Below, in pieces: positions 54,799-64,000 of a stretch of 64,000 bases of DNA. Both the position numbers and the translations under genes were made by a program. The DNA lies in NCBI GenBank assembly GCA_015056155.1, contig SVGU01000001.1, positions 1 to 64,000 on the forward strand, given 5' to 3'. Each line of letters opens with the position of its first letter. Position 1 is the first letter of the stretch. Below the pieces are notes generated by a model, which ran no database searches, had not been told where the DNA came from, and worked only from the letters and a program-made list of their open reading frames with translations. Source of the stretch: Clostridiales bacterium (lineage in GTDB: Bacteria; Bacillota; Clostridia; Christensenellales; Aristaeellaceae).

Positions 54799-56556
54799 AT
54801 GGGTAACTATCGCAATTTCAAACTTGTCGTGTATTTTGTGGCGGGCGGCGTGAAACGGGCGACCCGCGAGCAGCTGGAACAGGACCTTGCTTTCTTCGGC
54901 CGGCATATGCGGCTGGACAAGGTGTATCTGGAGCCTTATCGGGATGAATTTGCCGGCGAGGAGCAGTTCGACCTGTGCAAGGCGGTCTTCGAGGAGCACG
55001 GCGTGGAGGTATCCGGCGGCATCACGACCACGTATCCCACCCTGCCCGGCGACGACCGGCAGCGCATGTTCAACACCTTCTGCTACAACGATGAGAAGAT
55101 GCTGGAGCAGCTGCGCGAGGTGAGCGCCTTCCTCGGCGGCAAGGTGAAGGAATTCATCATCGACGACTTCTATTTCACCAACTGCACGTGCGAAAAGTGC
55201 CGCGCGGGCCGCGACGCGTTCAATGCCGCGCACGGCATCGCGGACGGCAGCTGGGAGCGGTACCGCCTGGACCTGATGCAGCGCGTCAGCCGGGAGTATA
55301 TGATCGCCCCGGCGAAGGCCGTCAACCCGGACTGCTCCATCACCATCAAGTACCCCAACTGGGCGGAGAGCTATCAGGAGACCGGCTACAATCCCGCGGA
55401 GCAGCGCACCGTCTTCGACAACCTCTACACCGGCACCGAGACCCGCGACCCGGTCACTACCGACCAGCATCTGCCGCGCTACCTGAGCTACTCGCTGATG
55501 ACCTATTTCGAGAACATGTGGCCTGGGCACAACGGCGGCGGCTGGTTCGATCCCTTTGACATGCACATCACCGAGCACTATCTGGAGCAGGCCTACCTGA
55601 CGGCCTTCTCCAAGCCGAAGGAGCTGATGATGTTCTGCTTCCAGGCGCTGGCGAACACGATGAACGTGCCCGCCCTCGGCTTCCAGCTGGACCGGCTGGA
55701 TGCGGTGCTGGACCACTGCGGCGCGCCGGTGGGCGTCGCCTGCTATCTGCCGGACAACTGTCAGGGCGAGGACAACGTGCAGGACTTCCTGGGCATGGTG
55801 GGTCTGCCGGTCGTGTGCACGCCGTATTTCCCGGAGGACGCGAAGGCGGTCCTCCTGACCCGCTCCTCCGCCTGCGACTCCGATGTGGTGGAGAAGCTGG
55901 AGCGCTATGTCGCTGCGGGCGGCCGCGCGCTGGTCACCCACGGCTTCGTGGAGGCGACGATGGACCGCGGCATCCAGCGCATGACCTCCATCCGCTTTGC
56001 CGGACGTAAGGTCCTCGCGCAGGACTTCCTCGTCGAGCAGGCGGATTCCCGCATGCACGGCCGTCTGCTGACCTATCCCCACGGGGAGAAGGCCGTCCTC
56101 GTCACCGTGCCGGAGCACCGCAACAACAGCAGCTGGGCGCTCATCAAGACCCGCGTGGGTCAGGAGAGCTACGGCATGCTCCTGCGGGACACCTACGGCA
56201 AGGGCGAGATGCTGACGCTGGCGGTGCCGGATTCCTTCAGCGACCTGTACCATCTGCCGGTGGATGTGCTGTCGCGCCTGCGCGCTGCCTTCCCGGTGAA
56301 CGGCGTGCATCTGGAGTGCGAAGCCCTCATCAGCATGTTCGCCTATGACAACGACACCTTCATCCTCTATCCCTACGTGGACGAGGGCACGCAGCCCAGC
56401 CTTGGCCGCATCCATATCGCCGGTCAGGTGAAGGAGCTGGCGCTGCCCGTCTCCTGCAGGAGCGTGAAGCCCCTGTATCGGACGGAACGGGAGACCGTAT
56501 TCGAATTCCGCGCCATGCCCGGGCAGTATGTGCTCTACCGCATCGTGCGCGAATAA
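54799..56556 (+). CDS. Uncharacterised putative glycoside hydrolase (TIM-barrel plus GATase-like region)
   Basis: EFIIDDFYFTNCTCEKC cluster, no signal peptide, adjacent to GH10; family not recognised. Confidence 0.5.
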   Translation: MGNYRNFKLVVYFVAGGVKRATREQLEQDLAFFGRHMRLDKVYLEPYRDEFAGEEQFDLCKAVFEEHGVEVSGGITTTYPTLPGDDRQRMFNTFCYNDEKMLEQLREVSAFLGGKVKEFIIDDFYFTNCTCEKCRAGRDAFNAAHGIADGSWERYRLDLMQRVSREYMIAPAKAVNPDCSITIKYPNWAESYQETGYNPAEQRTVFDNLYTGTETRDPVTTDQHLPRYLSYSLMTYFENMWPGHNGGGWFDPFDMHITEHYLEQAYLTAFSKPKELMMFCFQALANTMNVPALGFQLDRLDAVLDHCGAPVGVACYLPDNCQGEDNVQDFLGMVGLPVVCTPYFPEDAKAVLLTRSSACDSDVVEKLERYVAAGGRALVTHGFVEATMDRGIQRMTSIRFAGRKVLAQDFLVEQADSRMHGRLLTYPHGEKAVLVTVPEHRNNSSWALIKTRVGQESYGMLLRDTYGKGEMLTLAVPDSFSDLYHLPVDVLSRLRAAFPVNGVHLECEALISMFAYDNDTFILYPYVDEGTQPSLGRIHIAGQVKELALPVSCRSVKPLYRTERETVFEFRAMPGQYVLYRIVRE

Positions 56557-56577
56557 ACGCAAAAGGAGGCGGCATTC

Positions 56578-57813
56578 ATGGACCGCTACGCACACCGCAA
56601 ATCCACCTGCCGGATCCGTCTGGTGGAGGGCGACGGAACGCCCTTTGCCGGCCGCAAGGTCACGGTGGAGCTGAAAAAGCATGAATTCAAGTTTGGCTGC
56701 AACATCTTCTGGCTCAGCGCGATGCTGGACCCGGCCGTTCCGACGGAGCACCGGGCAAAGCTGGAGAAGATGTGGGAGAGCTGGTCGGCGCTGTTCAACT
56801 TCGGCACCCTGCCTTTCTATCAGGGTCAGTACGAGCGGACCGAGGGCGTGACCCGCGAGGAGAGCACCCTGCGCGCCGCCCGGTTCCTCAAGGAGAACAA
56901 CGTGGACATGAAGGGCCACCCCCTGTGCTGGCACACCGTGTCCGCCAAGTGGCTGCTGGGCCGCGACAACAAGGACGTGCTGGAGAACCAGCTCAGCCGC
57001 ATCTGCCGCGAGGTGACGGCCTTCAAGGATTACATCCACATGTGGGACGTGATCAACGAGGTGGTCATCATGCCCGTCTTCGACCGGGAGGACAACGCCA
57101 TCACCCGCCTGTGCGCCGAGATGGGCCGGGTTCCGCTGGTCAAGGCGGTGTTCGATATGGCGCGCCGGATGGACCCGGACGCGACGCTCCTGCTCAACGA
57201 CTTCAACACCAGCGACCGCTACCGCGAGCTGATCGCCGACTGTCTGGCGGCGGACGTGCCCATCGACGTGATCGGCATCCAGTCCCACCAGCATCAGGGC
57301 TTCTGGGGCCTGGAGAAGCTGCATGAGGTGCTGGAGCGCTTCGAGACCTTCGGGCTGCCGCTGCACTTCACCGAGAACACCTTCGTCTCCGGCGATCCCA
57401 TCCCCCCGCACATCACCGACCTGAACGACTGGCGCGTGGACGAGTGGCCGACCACCCCTGCCGGCGAGGACCGTCAGGCGCGGGACCTGCTGAGCATGGT
57501 CGATACGCTCTTTGCCCACCCGAAGGTGGAGGCCTTCACCAACTGGGACTTCGCCGACGGCGCATGGCTGGGCGCGCCCTCGGGCCTGGTGCGCAAGGAC
57601 GGCAGCCACAAGCCCGCCTACGACGCGCTTAAGCAGCGCATCACCCAGGACTGGCACACGAAGCTGACCCTCACGACGGACGAGAACGGCTACTGCGAAG
57701 TGACCGGCTTCCGCGGCGAATACGAGGCGGTCGTGGACGGCCTGATGGGTACCTTCACGCTGGACAAGTCCGGCGAGGACAAGACGGTGCTGCCCTGCTG
57801 GCTGGTGCTGTAA
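56578..57813 (+). CDS. GH10 family endo-1,4-beta-xylanase-like, cytoplasmic
   Basis: KGHPLCWHT, MWDVINEV (acid/base Glu), LHFTENTF (nucleophile Glu), FTNWDFADGAW; no signal peptide. Confidence 0.88.
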   Translation: MDRYAHRKSTCRIRLVEGDGTPFAGRKVTVELKKHEFKFGCNIFWLSAMLDPAVPTEHRAKLEKMWESWSALFNFGTLPFYQGQYERTEGVTREESTLRAARFLKENNVDMKGHPLCWHTVSAKWLLGRDNKDVLENQLSRICREVTAFKDYIHMWDVINEVVIMPVFDREDNAITRLCAEMGRVPLVKAVFDMARRMDPDATLLLNDFNTSDRYRELIADCLAADVPIDVIGIQSHQHQGFWGLEKLHEVLERFETFGLPLHFTENTFVSGDPIPPHITDLNDWRVDEWPTTPAGEDRQARDLLSMVDTLFAHPKVEAFTNWDFADGAWLGAPSGLVRKDGSHKPAYDALKQRITQDWHTKLTLTTDENGYCEVTGFRGEYEAVVDGLMGTFTLDKSGEDKTVLPCWLVL

Positions 57814-57834
57814 GACAACGGAATGCAAATATTT

Positions 57835-57864
57835 GCGGCGGATGGCGTGGCTGTCCGCCGCTTC
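57835..57864 (+). terminator. Rho-independent terminator
   Basis: GCGGCGGA...TCCGCCGC-ttct. Confidence 0.65.
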
Positions 57865-57960
57865 TGCGTTGCCGTAAGGGCGTTTTCCATTGCAGAAAGC
57901 TGTTTTCATCCGGCACATCCTGTGCTATAATGTCGATGAATCAACCGAAGGAGTCTGCCC

Positions 57961-58611
57961 ATGGAGACGAACCTGCTGCCGACTCATCTGCGCCCCCTCG
58001 CTGCCGGGCTGTCCCGGTATGCCGGCTGCCTCACCATGACTCTGCGCTGCCCCTGCGGCTGCACCCGTTTCCGGCTGGAGGAGGCCACGCACAGCGCGGC
58101 GGAGCAGGCGGCCATCGAAGCGTGGCTGGCGGCGGAGAAGGCTGCCCGGAAGGGACGGATCCTTCGCTTCCGCAAAAATGCGCATGGTCAGACGGAGCTG
58201 ATGTGCCGCCGGATCTTCTTCGGGCGCTGGGAGTCCTTCAAGGCCCTGATCCCGCCGCCGCCCTGCCATATGGATGTGCGGGCCCTGCGCGGCGCCTGCC
58301 GGAAATGCGGCAGGACGCACCTCATCTACGACAACCGCCTGCACGGCTTTGATGCGCTCATGGGCGAATACACCGGCGAGGCGATGGCCTGGCAGCCCCA
58401 GTGGCGGGAGATCGACATGCAGGCCCTCGATGTACCGGAGGGGGAGATGATCCGCGTGGATATCCCCGAGGCCGACGAGCGCAGCCTGGCGGATATGCGC
58501 GAATTCATCCCCGGCTTCACCCCGGAGATGGCCTGCGACGCCTTCAGCTGCATTGAGGTCTGGAGCGACGTCGGCGGCAAGCGCGATGCGATGCTCTTTG
58601 ACGCCGGATAA
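57961..58611 (+). CDS. Hypothetical protein with CxxC pairs
   Basis: RCPCGCTRF and CRKCGRTHLIYDNRLHGFDAL; RBS aaggag. Confidence 0.6.
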   Translation: METNLLPTHLRPLAAGLSRYAGCLTMTLRCPCGCTRFRLEEATHSAAEQAAIEAWLAAEKAARKGRILRFRKNAHGQTELMCRRIFFGRWESFKALIPPPPCHMDVRALRGACRKCGRTHLIYDNRLHGFDALMGEYTGEAMAWQPQWREIDMQALDVPEGEMIRVDIPEADERSLADMREFIPGFTPEMACDAFSCIEVWSDVGGKRDAMLFDAG

Positions 58612-58640
58612 ACGAACAAAACCGTGGAGGTTCAACAGAT

Positions 58641-59813
58641 ATGCACACCACTCAGCACTGGTCTTCCATCTGGGGCAACGCGGTCTCCATCGCCGAGAAC
58701 CGCCCCGAGCGCTATGCGAAGAACATCACCATCCGCTATCCCATCCGCATCCCCTTCGATGGCAGCGCCCTGCGCCTGACCTTCGACAACTACTGCGGTA
58801 CCGAGCCGGTGACGATCGACAGGACGACCCTGCTGGCTCCCCCCGGCTCCTGCGGAGCTTCCCCCCTCGGCGAGGGGGGCTGCGGCGTGTTCCTGCCGGT
58901 GACCTTCGGCGGCGGGCGCAGCGTCACCATCGGGGCAGGGGAGTGCGCCACCTGTGACCCGGTGGAGGTCACCCTCCGCGCCGGGGAAACGGTCTACATC
59001 AGCTTCTATCTGGCGGATTTCACCCTCATGCGCTCCGTGGTGTTCACCTGCGGCAAGCTCTCCGGCGGCCTCTATGCCAACGGCGATGAGACGGAGACGG
59101 TCGATATCGACATCAACACCTCCCGCGCGACGAAGCTGAACTACTTCCTGTCCAACGTGTCCATCCTGACCGCGCCGGAAAACCGGACGATCGTCTGCTA
59201 CGGCGACTCCATCACCGCGCAGGACTGGCCGGACGATCTGCAAATCCGCTGCCAGCGGGAGGGCTTCTCCCGCACGGCCATCATCCGCAAGGCCGCCAGC
59301 GGCACCCGCATCCTTCGCGAATACGCCTGCCTGACCTACGAGAGCTACGGCCTGATGGGTGCGCACCGCTTCCTGCATGAGCTGCCAGCTGACGGCGCAG
59401 ACGCGGTCATCATCCAGCAGGGCATCAACGACATCATCCATCCCGTGGGCGAGGAGGTCAACATCTTCCGTCCCATGAGCGATCTGCCGACGGTGGAGGA
59501 GCTGATTGAGGGCCTCAAGGTGTATATCGCCCAGGCGCGGGCGATGGGGCTGAAGGTCTATGTGGGCACGCTGATCCCCATGGGCGGCTGGCGCACGGAC
59601 GCTCCCTTCCGGCAGGAGATGCGCCACGCGTACAACGACTTCATCCGCACGACCGACCTGATCGACGGCTGCATCGACTTCGACGCGGCCCTGCGCGACC
59701 CGGAGCGGCCGGACTGGTTCCTGCCGGAGTACGATTCCGGCGACCACCTGCACCCGAGCAAGAAGGGCTATGAGCGCATGGCGGCCGAGGTGCCGGCGGA
59801 GCTGCTGAAATGA
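58641..59813 (+). CDS. SGNH/GDSL hydrolase (putative carbohydrate esterase)
   Basis: TIVCYGDSITAQDWPDD block I; GINDI; DSGDHLHPSKKGYERMA catalytic D-x-x-H. Confidence 0.87.
   Translation: MHTTQHWSSIWGNAVSIAENRPERYAKNITIRYPIRIPFDGSALRLTFDNYCGTEPVTIDRTTLLAPPGSCGASPLGEGGCGVFLPVTFGGGRSVTIGAGECATCDPVEVTLRAGETVYISFYLADFTLMRSVVFTCGKLSGGLYANGDETETVDIDINTSRATKLNYFLSNVSILTAPENRTIVCYGDSITAQDWPDDLQIRCQREGFSRTAIIRKAASGTRILREYACLTYESYGLMGAHRFLHELPADGADAVIIQQGINDIIHPVGEEVNIFRPMSDLPTVEELIEGLKVYIAQARAMGLKVYVGTLIPMGGWRTDAPFRQEMRHAYNDFIRTTDLIDGCIDFDAALRDPERPDWFLPEYDSGDHLHPSKKGYERMAAEVPAELLK
58846..58879. repeat. Double-hairpin palindromic insertion inside SGNH hydrolase CDS
   Basis: GCTCC-TGC-GGAGC and CCCCCCTC-GGC-GAGGGGGG, read through in frame as APPGSCGASPLGEGGCG. 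Confidence 0.6.
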
Positions 59814-60304
59814 GCGGCGCAGCCATCGGGGAGTACCCGCTGTGCATCGACACCCCCGACGGCCCCGTCACAGTTACGGCGGCGCATGAGACCGTGATCT
59901 GCGATGACGAAGTGCAGCGCGCCTCCGTCACGCTCCATCTGTCTGGAACGGCATATGCAGGGCATGGCTCCGACACGGAGTACGCGCTGTACGACCTGGA
60001 AAAGCGCCTGCCGGAGGGCTGCACGCTCCGATGCTGCCTGAGCTGCCGCCACGGGCACTTCTGCCCCGTGGGCGATGCGGACAACGAGGTGTTCTGCGTC
60101 ACGGACTTCGAGCCGCGGACAAAGAGCGACCTGTATCACGTCACCGAGGACGAGCAGGAGCGGGCTACCCGCAGCCGGACGCTGTTCCACCTCTGCGACG
60201 GCTGGCAGGCGCAGTCGGAGGAAACCTACACCTATACCAGTTACCTGGAACACACGAAAAGAGGCCATACGAATGAAACGGATCCTGACCTGGCTGAAGC
60301 ATGA
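59810..60304 (+). CDS. Hypothetical Cys-rich-motif protein
   Basis: LRCCLSCRHGHFCPVGDADNEVFC; ATGA overlap with upstream CDS. Confidence 0.6.
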   Translation: MSGAAIGEYPLCIDTPDGPVTVTAAHETVICDDEVQRASVTLHLSGTAYAGHGSDTEYALYDLEKRLPEGCTLRCCLSCRHGHFCPVGDADNEVFCVTDFEPRTKSDLYHVTEDEQERATRSRTLFHLCDGWQAQSEETYTYTSYLEHTKRGHTNETDPDLAEA

Positions 60305-61382
60305 GGTCGTGCTGACGGTCGCGCTGATCGCGGCGCTGGCGTCCTTCCTGCTGGTGCCGCCGGGGATGCACACCCTCGCCGGCATCGACACGACGACCCT
60401 GCTGATGCTCTTTTCGCTGATGACCATCGTGGCGGGATTCCGGCACATGGGCGCCTTTGACAAGCTGGCCGCCGCAGTCACCTCGCGCATCCGCACCCTG
60501 CGGGGGCTGGCGTTTGTGCTCACGTGCGGCTGCTTCCTGCTGGCGATGGTCGCCACGAACGATGTGGCGCTGATTACCCTCGTGCCCTTCACGCTCCTGT
60601 TGATGCGGGGCGCGGAGATGAAGCACCTGACGCTGACGGTGGTGCTGGAGACCATCGCCGCCAACCTGGGCAGCATGGTCACGCCCATCGGCAACCCGCA
60701 GAACCTGTACCTGTATTCCAGCCAGAAGCTGGCGGCGCTGGATTTCCCCCGGCTGACGTGGCCCTATGCGGCGCTGGCGTTTGCGATGCTGGCCGGGTGC
60801 TGCCTGCTGATCCCCCGGGAAAGCGTGCGCGCCGGAAACGGTGAGGCATCGGCCCTGCCCGGGCGGAAGCTGGCCCTGTATGGCGGGCTGACCGTCCTTG
60901 CGCTGCTGGCGCTGGCGAAGGTGATCCCGGACTGGGCGCTGGCGGCGGCGGTGCTGCTGCTGACGCTGCTGCTGGACCGGCCGGTGCTCCGGCAGGTGGA
61001 CTACACGCTGCTGGCGACGTTCGTATGCTTCTTCGTGTTCGTCGCGTCGGTGAAGGCGTATGCGCCAGTTTCCGCGTGGCTGGAGGGGCTGATGGCGGGC
61101 AGTCCGCTGCTGACGAGCCTCCTGGCTTCGCAGGTCATCAGCAATGTCCCGGCGTGCCTGCTGCTCTCGCCCTTCACCGGGGATGCGTCCGCGCTGATGC
61201 TGGGCGTGAACCTCGGCGGCCTGGGGACGCTCGTGGCGTCGCTGGCGAGCCTCATTTCCTTCCGGCTCTACGGGCAGGCGGAGGGCGCGGCGCGCGGCAG
61301 GTTCATGCTCGTCTTCACGGCGATGAACGTGCTGTTCCTCGCGGCGCTGCTGATGCTGGCGTGGGCGCTGGGCGCGGTGTGA
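60273..61382 (+). CDS. SLC13/ArsB-NhaD-type anion transporter
   Basis: ~10 TM; VATNDVALITLVPFTLLLM, NLGSMVTPIGNPQNLYLYS. Confidence 0.85.
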   Translation: MKRILTWLKHEVVLTVALIAALASFLLVPPGMHTLAGIDTTTLLMLFSLMTIVAGFRHMGAFDKLAAAVTSRIRTLRGLAFVLTCGCFLLAMVATNDVALITLVPFTLLLMRGAEMKHLTLTVVLETIAANLGSMVTPIGNPQNLYLYSSQKLAALDFPRLTWPYAALAFAMLAGCCLLIPRESVRAGNGEASALPGRKLALYGGLTVLALLALAKVIPDWALAAAVLLLTLLLDRPVLRQVDYTLLATFVCFFVFVASVKAYAPVSAWLEGLMAGSPLLTSLLASQVISNVPACLLLSPFTGDASALMLGVNLGGLGTLVASLASLISFRLYGQAEGAARGRFMLVFTAMNVLFLAALLMLAWALGAV

Positions 61383-61384
61383 AC

Positions 61385-61475
61385 TTGCATTTTTGACGGC
61401 AGAATTGCATTTTGAGAGGTTTTGACTTGCAAAATTCCCTTCATTCGCGTATAATGATGAATGCCTGCGCAGGCA
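61385..61475 (+). promoter_or_regulatory. RpiR-gene promoter with TTGCA repeats and TSS palindrome
   Basis: TTGCATTTT (61385, 61405), TTGCAAAAT (61427); TTGCAA-17-TATAAT (61450-61455); TGCCTGCGCAGGCA (61462-61475). Confidence 0.65.
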
Positions 61476-61572
61476 GGACTCAGCGGACAGAAAACCCGGC
61501 AGACGCAAGCTGCGACGGGATATGCCGGACGATCGGCCGGCAGGTGCGCCGCAGGAAGCGAGATGAAGGGTC

Positions 61573-62448
61573 ATGCAGGATATGCAGGACATGATCGAAC
61601 GGCTGAATCAGTCGGGCAAGCGGCTCAGCAAGGGCCACAGGAAGATCGCGCAGTACATCGTTGAGCACTACGAGAAGGCGGTGTTCATGACCGCCAGCCG
61701 CCTGGGCGAAAGCGTGGGCGTGAGCGAATCGACGGTGGTCCGCTTTGCCTCCGCGATGGGCTACGAGGGCTATCCCCAGCTGCAGCGCTCCCTGCAGGAG
61801 CTGGTCAGCCACCGCCTCACCGCCAATCAGCGCTTTGAAATGGCGACGGAGATCGACCCCAGCGCCGCGCTGGGCATGGTGCTCAAGAGCGACATGCAGA
61901 ACCTGCGCGCCACGCTGGAGCAGATGGACAACGCCGTGTTTGACGACGTGGTGCGCCGCCTGCTGTCCGCCAAGGCCGTGTACGTGATGGGACTGCGCTC
62001 GGCGGCCCCGCTGGCGCAGTTCATGGGCTATTACCTCAATTACATCTTTGACAACGTGCATCTGGTGTCCTCCGGGGCGACGGACGTGTTCGAGGAGATC
62101 TCCAAGCTCAACGAGGACGATGTGCTGGTGGGTATCTCCTTCCCGCGCTACTCCACGCGAACGCTGGAGGCGATGCGCTTTGCCAAGCGCTGCGGTGCGC
62201 AGGTGGTCGCCATCACCGACGGCCCCATGTCGCCGCTGACGGACATCGCCGATGCGACGCTGACCGCGCGGACGGACATGGCCTCCTTCGTGGACAGCCT
62301 TGCCGCGCCGCTGTCGCTGATCAACGCGCTGCTGGTGGCGCTGGGCCTGCACCGCAAGGAAGCGCTGACGCAGCACTTCCGCAAGCTGGAGTCCATCTGG
62401 GAGACGTACGAAGTCTACCTGGAGGAAGAAGGGAGACCCCGTGCATAA
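61573..62448 (+). CDS. MurR/RpiR family transcriptional regulator
   Basis: N-terminal HTH MTASRLGESVGVSESTVVRFASAMGYEGYPQLQ; C-terminal SIS domain. Confidence 0.92.
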   Translation: MQDMQDMIERLNQSGKRLSKGHRKIAQYIVEHYEKAVFMTASRLGESVGVSESTVVRFASAMGYEGYPQLQRSLQELVSHRLTANQRFEMATEIDPSAALGMVLKSDMQNLRATLEQMDNAVFDDVVRRLLSAKAVYVMGLRSAAPLAQFMGYYLNYIFDNVHLVSSGATDVFEEISKLNEDDVLVGISFPRYSTRTLEAMRFAKRCGAQVVAITDGPMSPLTDIADATLTARTDMASFVDSLAAPLSLINALLVALGLHRKEALTQHFRKLESIWETYEVYLEEEGRPRA

Positions 62449-63676
62449 TGTGATCGTGATCGGCGGCGGCGCGGCCGGAATGATGGCCGCGATCCACGCC
62501 TCCCGCCTCGGCGCGGCAGTGACGCTGCTGGAGCGGAACCAGAAGCTGGGCAAGAAGGTCTATATCACCGGCAAGGGCCGCTGCAACGTGACCAACGACT
62601 GTACGCTGGATGAGTTCATGAAGGAAGTCCCGCGCAATCCGCGCTTCCTCTACTCCGCGATGAGCTACTTCTCCCCGCAGAGCATGATGGAGCTGCTGGA
62701 GGATGCGGGCTGCCCCGTGGTCGTGCAGCGGGGGCGGCGCGTGTTCCCCGCGACGGAGAAGGCCAGCGACGTGACCCGCGCGCTGGAGAAGCTCCTGCGG
62801 GAGGGCGGCGTGCACATCGTCTACGACGCGCGGGTGAAGGAGATCAACGAGGCGGACGGCGCGGTCACGGGCGTGACGCTGATGAACGGCGCCGTGTACC
62901 CGGCGGATCGCGTCATCATCGCCACGGGCGGCCTGAGCTGCCCGCTGACCGGCTCGACGGGCGACGGCTACCGGATGGCGGCGTCGCTGGGGCATACGGT
63001 CACGCCGCGCAGCGCTGCGCTTTCCGCGATCGAAACGGCCGTGGACTGGCCCGGCGAGCTGCAGGGCCTGAGCCTGCGGAACGTCACCCTGACGCTGAAG
63101 AAGGGCAGGAAGACCCTCTACACCGAGCTGGGCGAGATGCTCTTCACCCATTTCGGCATTTCCGGCCCGCTGGTGCTGACGATGAGCTGCCACCTGCCGG
63201 ACGAGATGAAGGACGCGGATGTGACGCTGAACCTCAAGCCAGGCCTGGATGCGCAGCAGCTGGACGCGCGGCTGCAGCGGGATTTCGACGACAACAGCCG
63301 CAAGATGCTGCGCAGCGTCCTGCCGGGACTGCTGCCGGCGAGGCTGGCGGAGATCTTCCCCCGGCTGTGCGGCGTGGACGGCGACAAGGTCTGCGCGCAG
63401 ATCACCCGCGAGGAGCGGGAGACCATCGCGCGGATGATGCAGGCGCTGCCCATCCCGCTGGAGAAGCTCGCGCCCATCGAGGAAGCGATCGTGACCCGCG
63501 GCGGCGTCTCCGTGAAGGAGATCGACCCCTCCACGATGGAGAGCAAGCTCGTTTCCGGGCTGTACTTCGCGGGCGAGGTGATCGACGTGGATGCGCACAC
63601 CGGCGGCTATAACCTGCAAATCGCGTGGGCGACCGGCGCACTGGCCGGAACCTGCGCCGCGGAAGAAATGTTCTGA
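62441..63676 (+). CDS. HI0933/BaiN-like FAD-dependent oxidoreductase
   Basis: VIVIGGGAAGMMAAIHASRLGAAVTLLERNQKLGKKVYITGKGRCNVTN; GGYNLQIAWATGALAG. Confidence 0.93.
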   Translation: MHNVIVIGGGAAGMMAAIHASRLGAAVTLLERNQKLGKKVYITGKGRCNVTNDCTLDEFMKEVPRNPRFLYSAMSYFSPQSMMELLEDAGCPVVVQRGRRVFPATEKASDVTRALEKLLREGGVHIVYDARVKEINEADGAVTGVTLMNGAVYPADRVIIATGGLSCPLTGSTGDGYRMAASLGHTVTPRSAALSAIETAVDWPGELQGLSLRNVTLTLKKGRKTLYTELGEMLFTHFGISGPLVLTMSCHLPDEMKDADVTLNLKPGLDAQQLDARLQRDFDDNSRKMLRSVLPGLLPARLAEIFPRLCGVDGDKVCAQITREERETIARMMQALPIPLEKLAPIEEAIVTRGGVSVKEIDPSTMESKLVSGLYFAGEVIDVDAHTGGYNLQIAWATGALAGTCAAEEMF

Positions 63677-63767
63677 GCAACGGGTGTCGGGCAGGTCGAA
63701 GCACCTCCGCTGGGAGCGCAAGCGATCCAGCAAGCCCGGCCAAAGGAGCAGCACGCGAACGCAGCAA

Positions 63768-63850
63768 CAAAGGAAAAGACAAGAAAGATCGCGCAACGGG
63801 TGTCGAGAGGGTCGAAGACCCTTCGCGGGTCCAGGGCAGAGCCCTGGGGG
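63768..63850. repeat. Composite hairpin repeat, copy B
   Basis: CAAAGGAAAAGAC...CGGGTGTCGAGAGGGTCGAAGACCCTTCGCGGGTCCAGGGCAGAGCCCTGGGG. Confidence 0.8.
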
Positions 63851-63874
63851 CACCGGCGCTAAGGAGATATTGTT

Positions 63875-64000
63875 TTGCATTACATTGTGGTGGACCTGGA
63901 ATGGAATCAGCCGCTGTCCTTCGATACGCATGTGTACCGCGAGGTGGGCGACCGGCTGATCTTTGAGATGATTCAGATCGGTGCGGTGAAGGTCGGCGAG
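63875..64000 (+). CDS. DnaQ-like 3'-5' exonuclease, 5' end only
   Basis: RBS aaggagat, TTG start; HYIVVDLEWNQPLSFDT...IFEMIQIGAVKVGE; runs off window. Confidence 0.75.
   Translation, partial: MHYIVVDLEWNQPLSFDTHVYREVGDRLIFEMIQIGAVKVGE

Noticed and set aside
1-64000. CRISPR array or cas genes
   Set aside because: No regularly spaced identical repeats with unique spacers and no Cas motifs found

Overview
High-GC Gram-positive (Clostridia-like) chromosomal window. From left to right: (1) the degraded end of an integrative element (truncated ADP-ribosylglycohydrolase, internally deleted VWA gene, tRNA-Arg 3'-half att-like fragment); (2) a housekeeping stretch (N-terminal Trx-TrxR fusion, amylo-1,6-glucosidase, lysA) holding a ~0.7-kb non-coding island packed with hairpins; (3) a convergent pair encoding a zinc-ribbon SPFH protein and a zinc-ribbon TIR-LRR protein; (4) a ~40-kb capsule/exopolysaccharide locus (about 11.6-52.3 kb) with LCP, Wzz, BY-kinase, CapD, pyruvyl transferase, Wzy/Wzx, dTDP-sugar genes, a bifunctional Fkp fucose-salvage enzyme, an unusual membrane-anchor::aminotransferase fusion, a PglC-like priming transferase, a run of five ATP-grasp genes next to a TRAP-type permease, two GT4 glycosyltransferases and a de novo GDP-L-fucose operon; (5) a PTS/GH10/SGNH carbohydrate locus; (6) RpiR regulator, HI0933-type flavoprotein and the start of a DnaQ-like exonuclease. 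Main candidates for undescribed biology: the ATP-grasp/TRAP module, the SPFH + TIR-LRR pair, the anchor-aminotransferase fusion, and a dispersed hairpin repeat family with apparent compensatory changes. All calls come from reading sequence and motifs; no database search was run.
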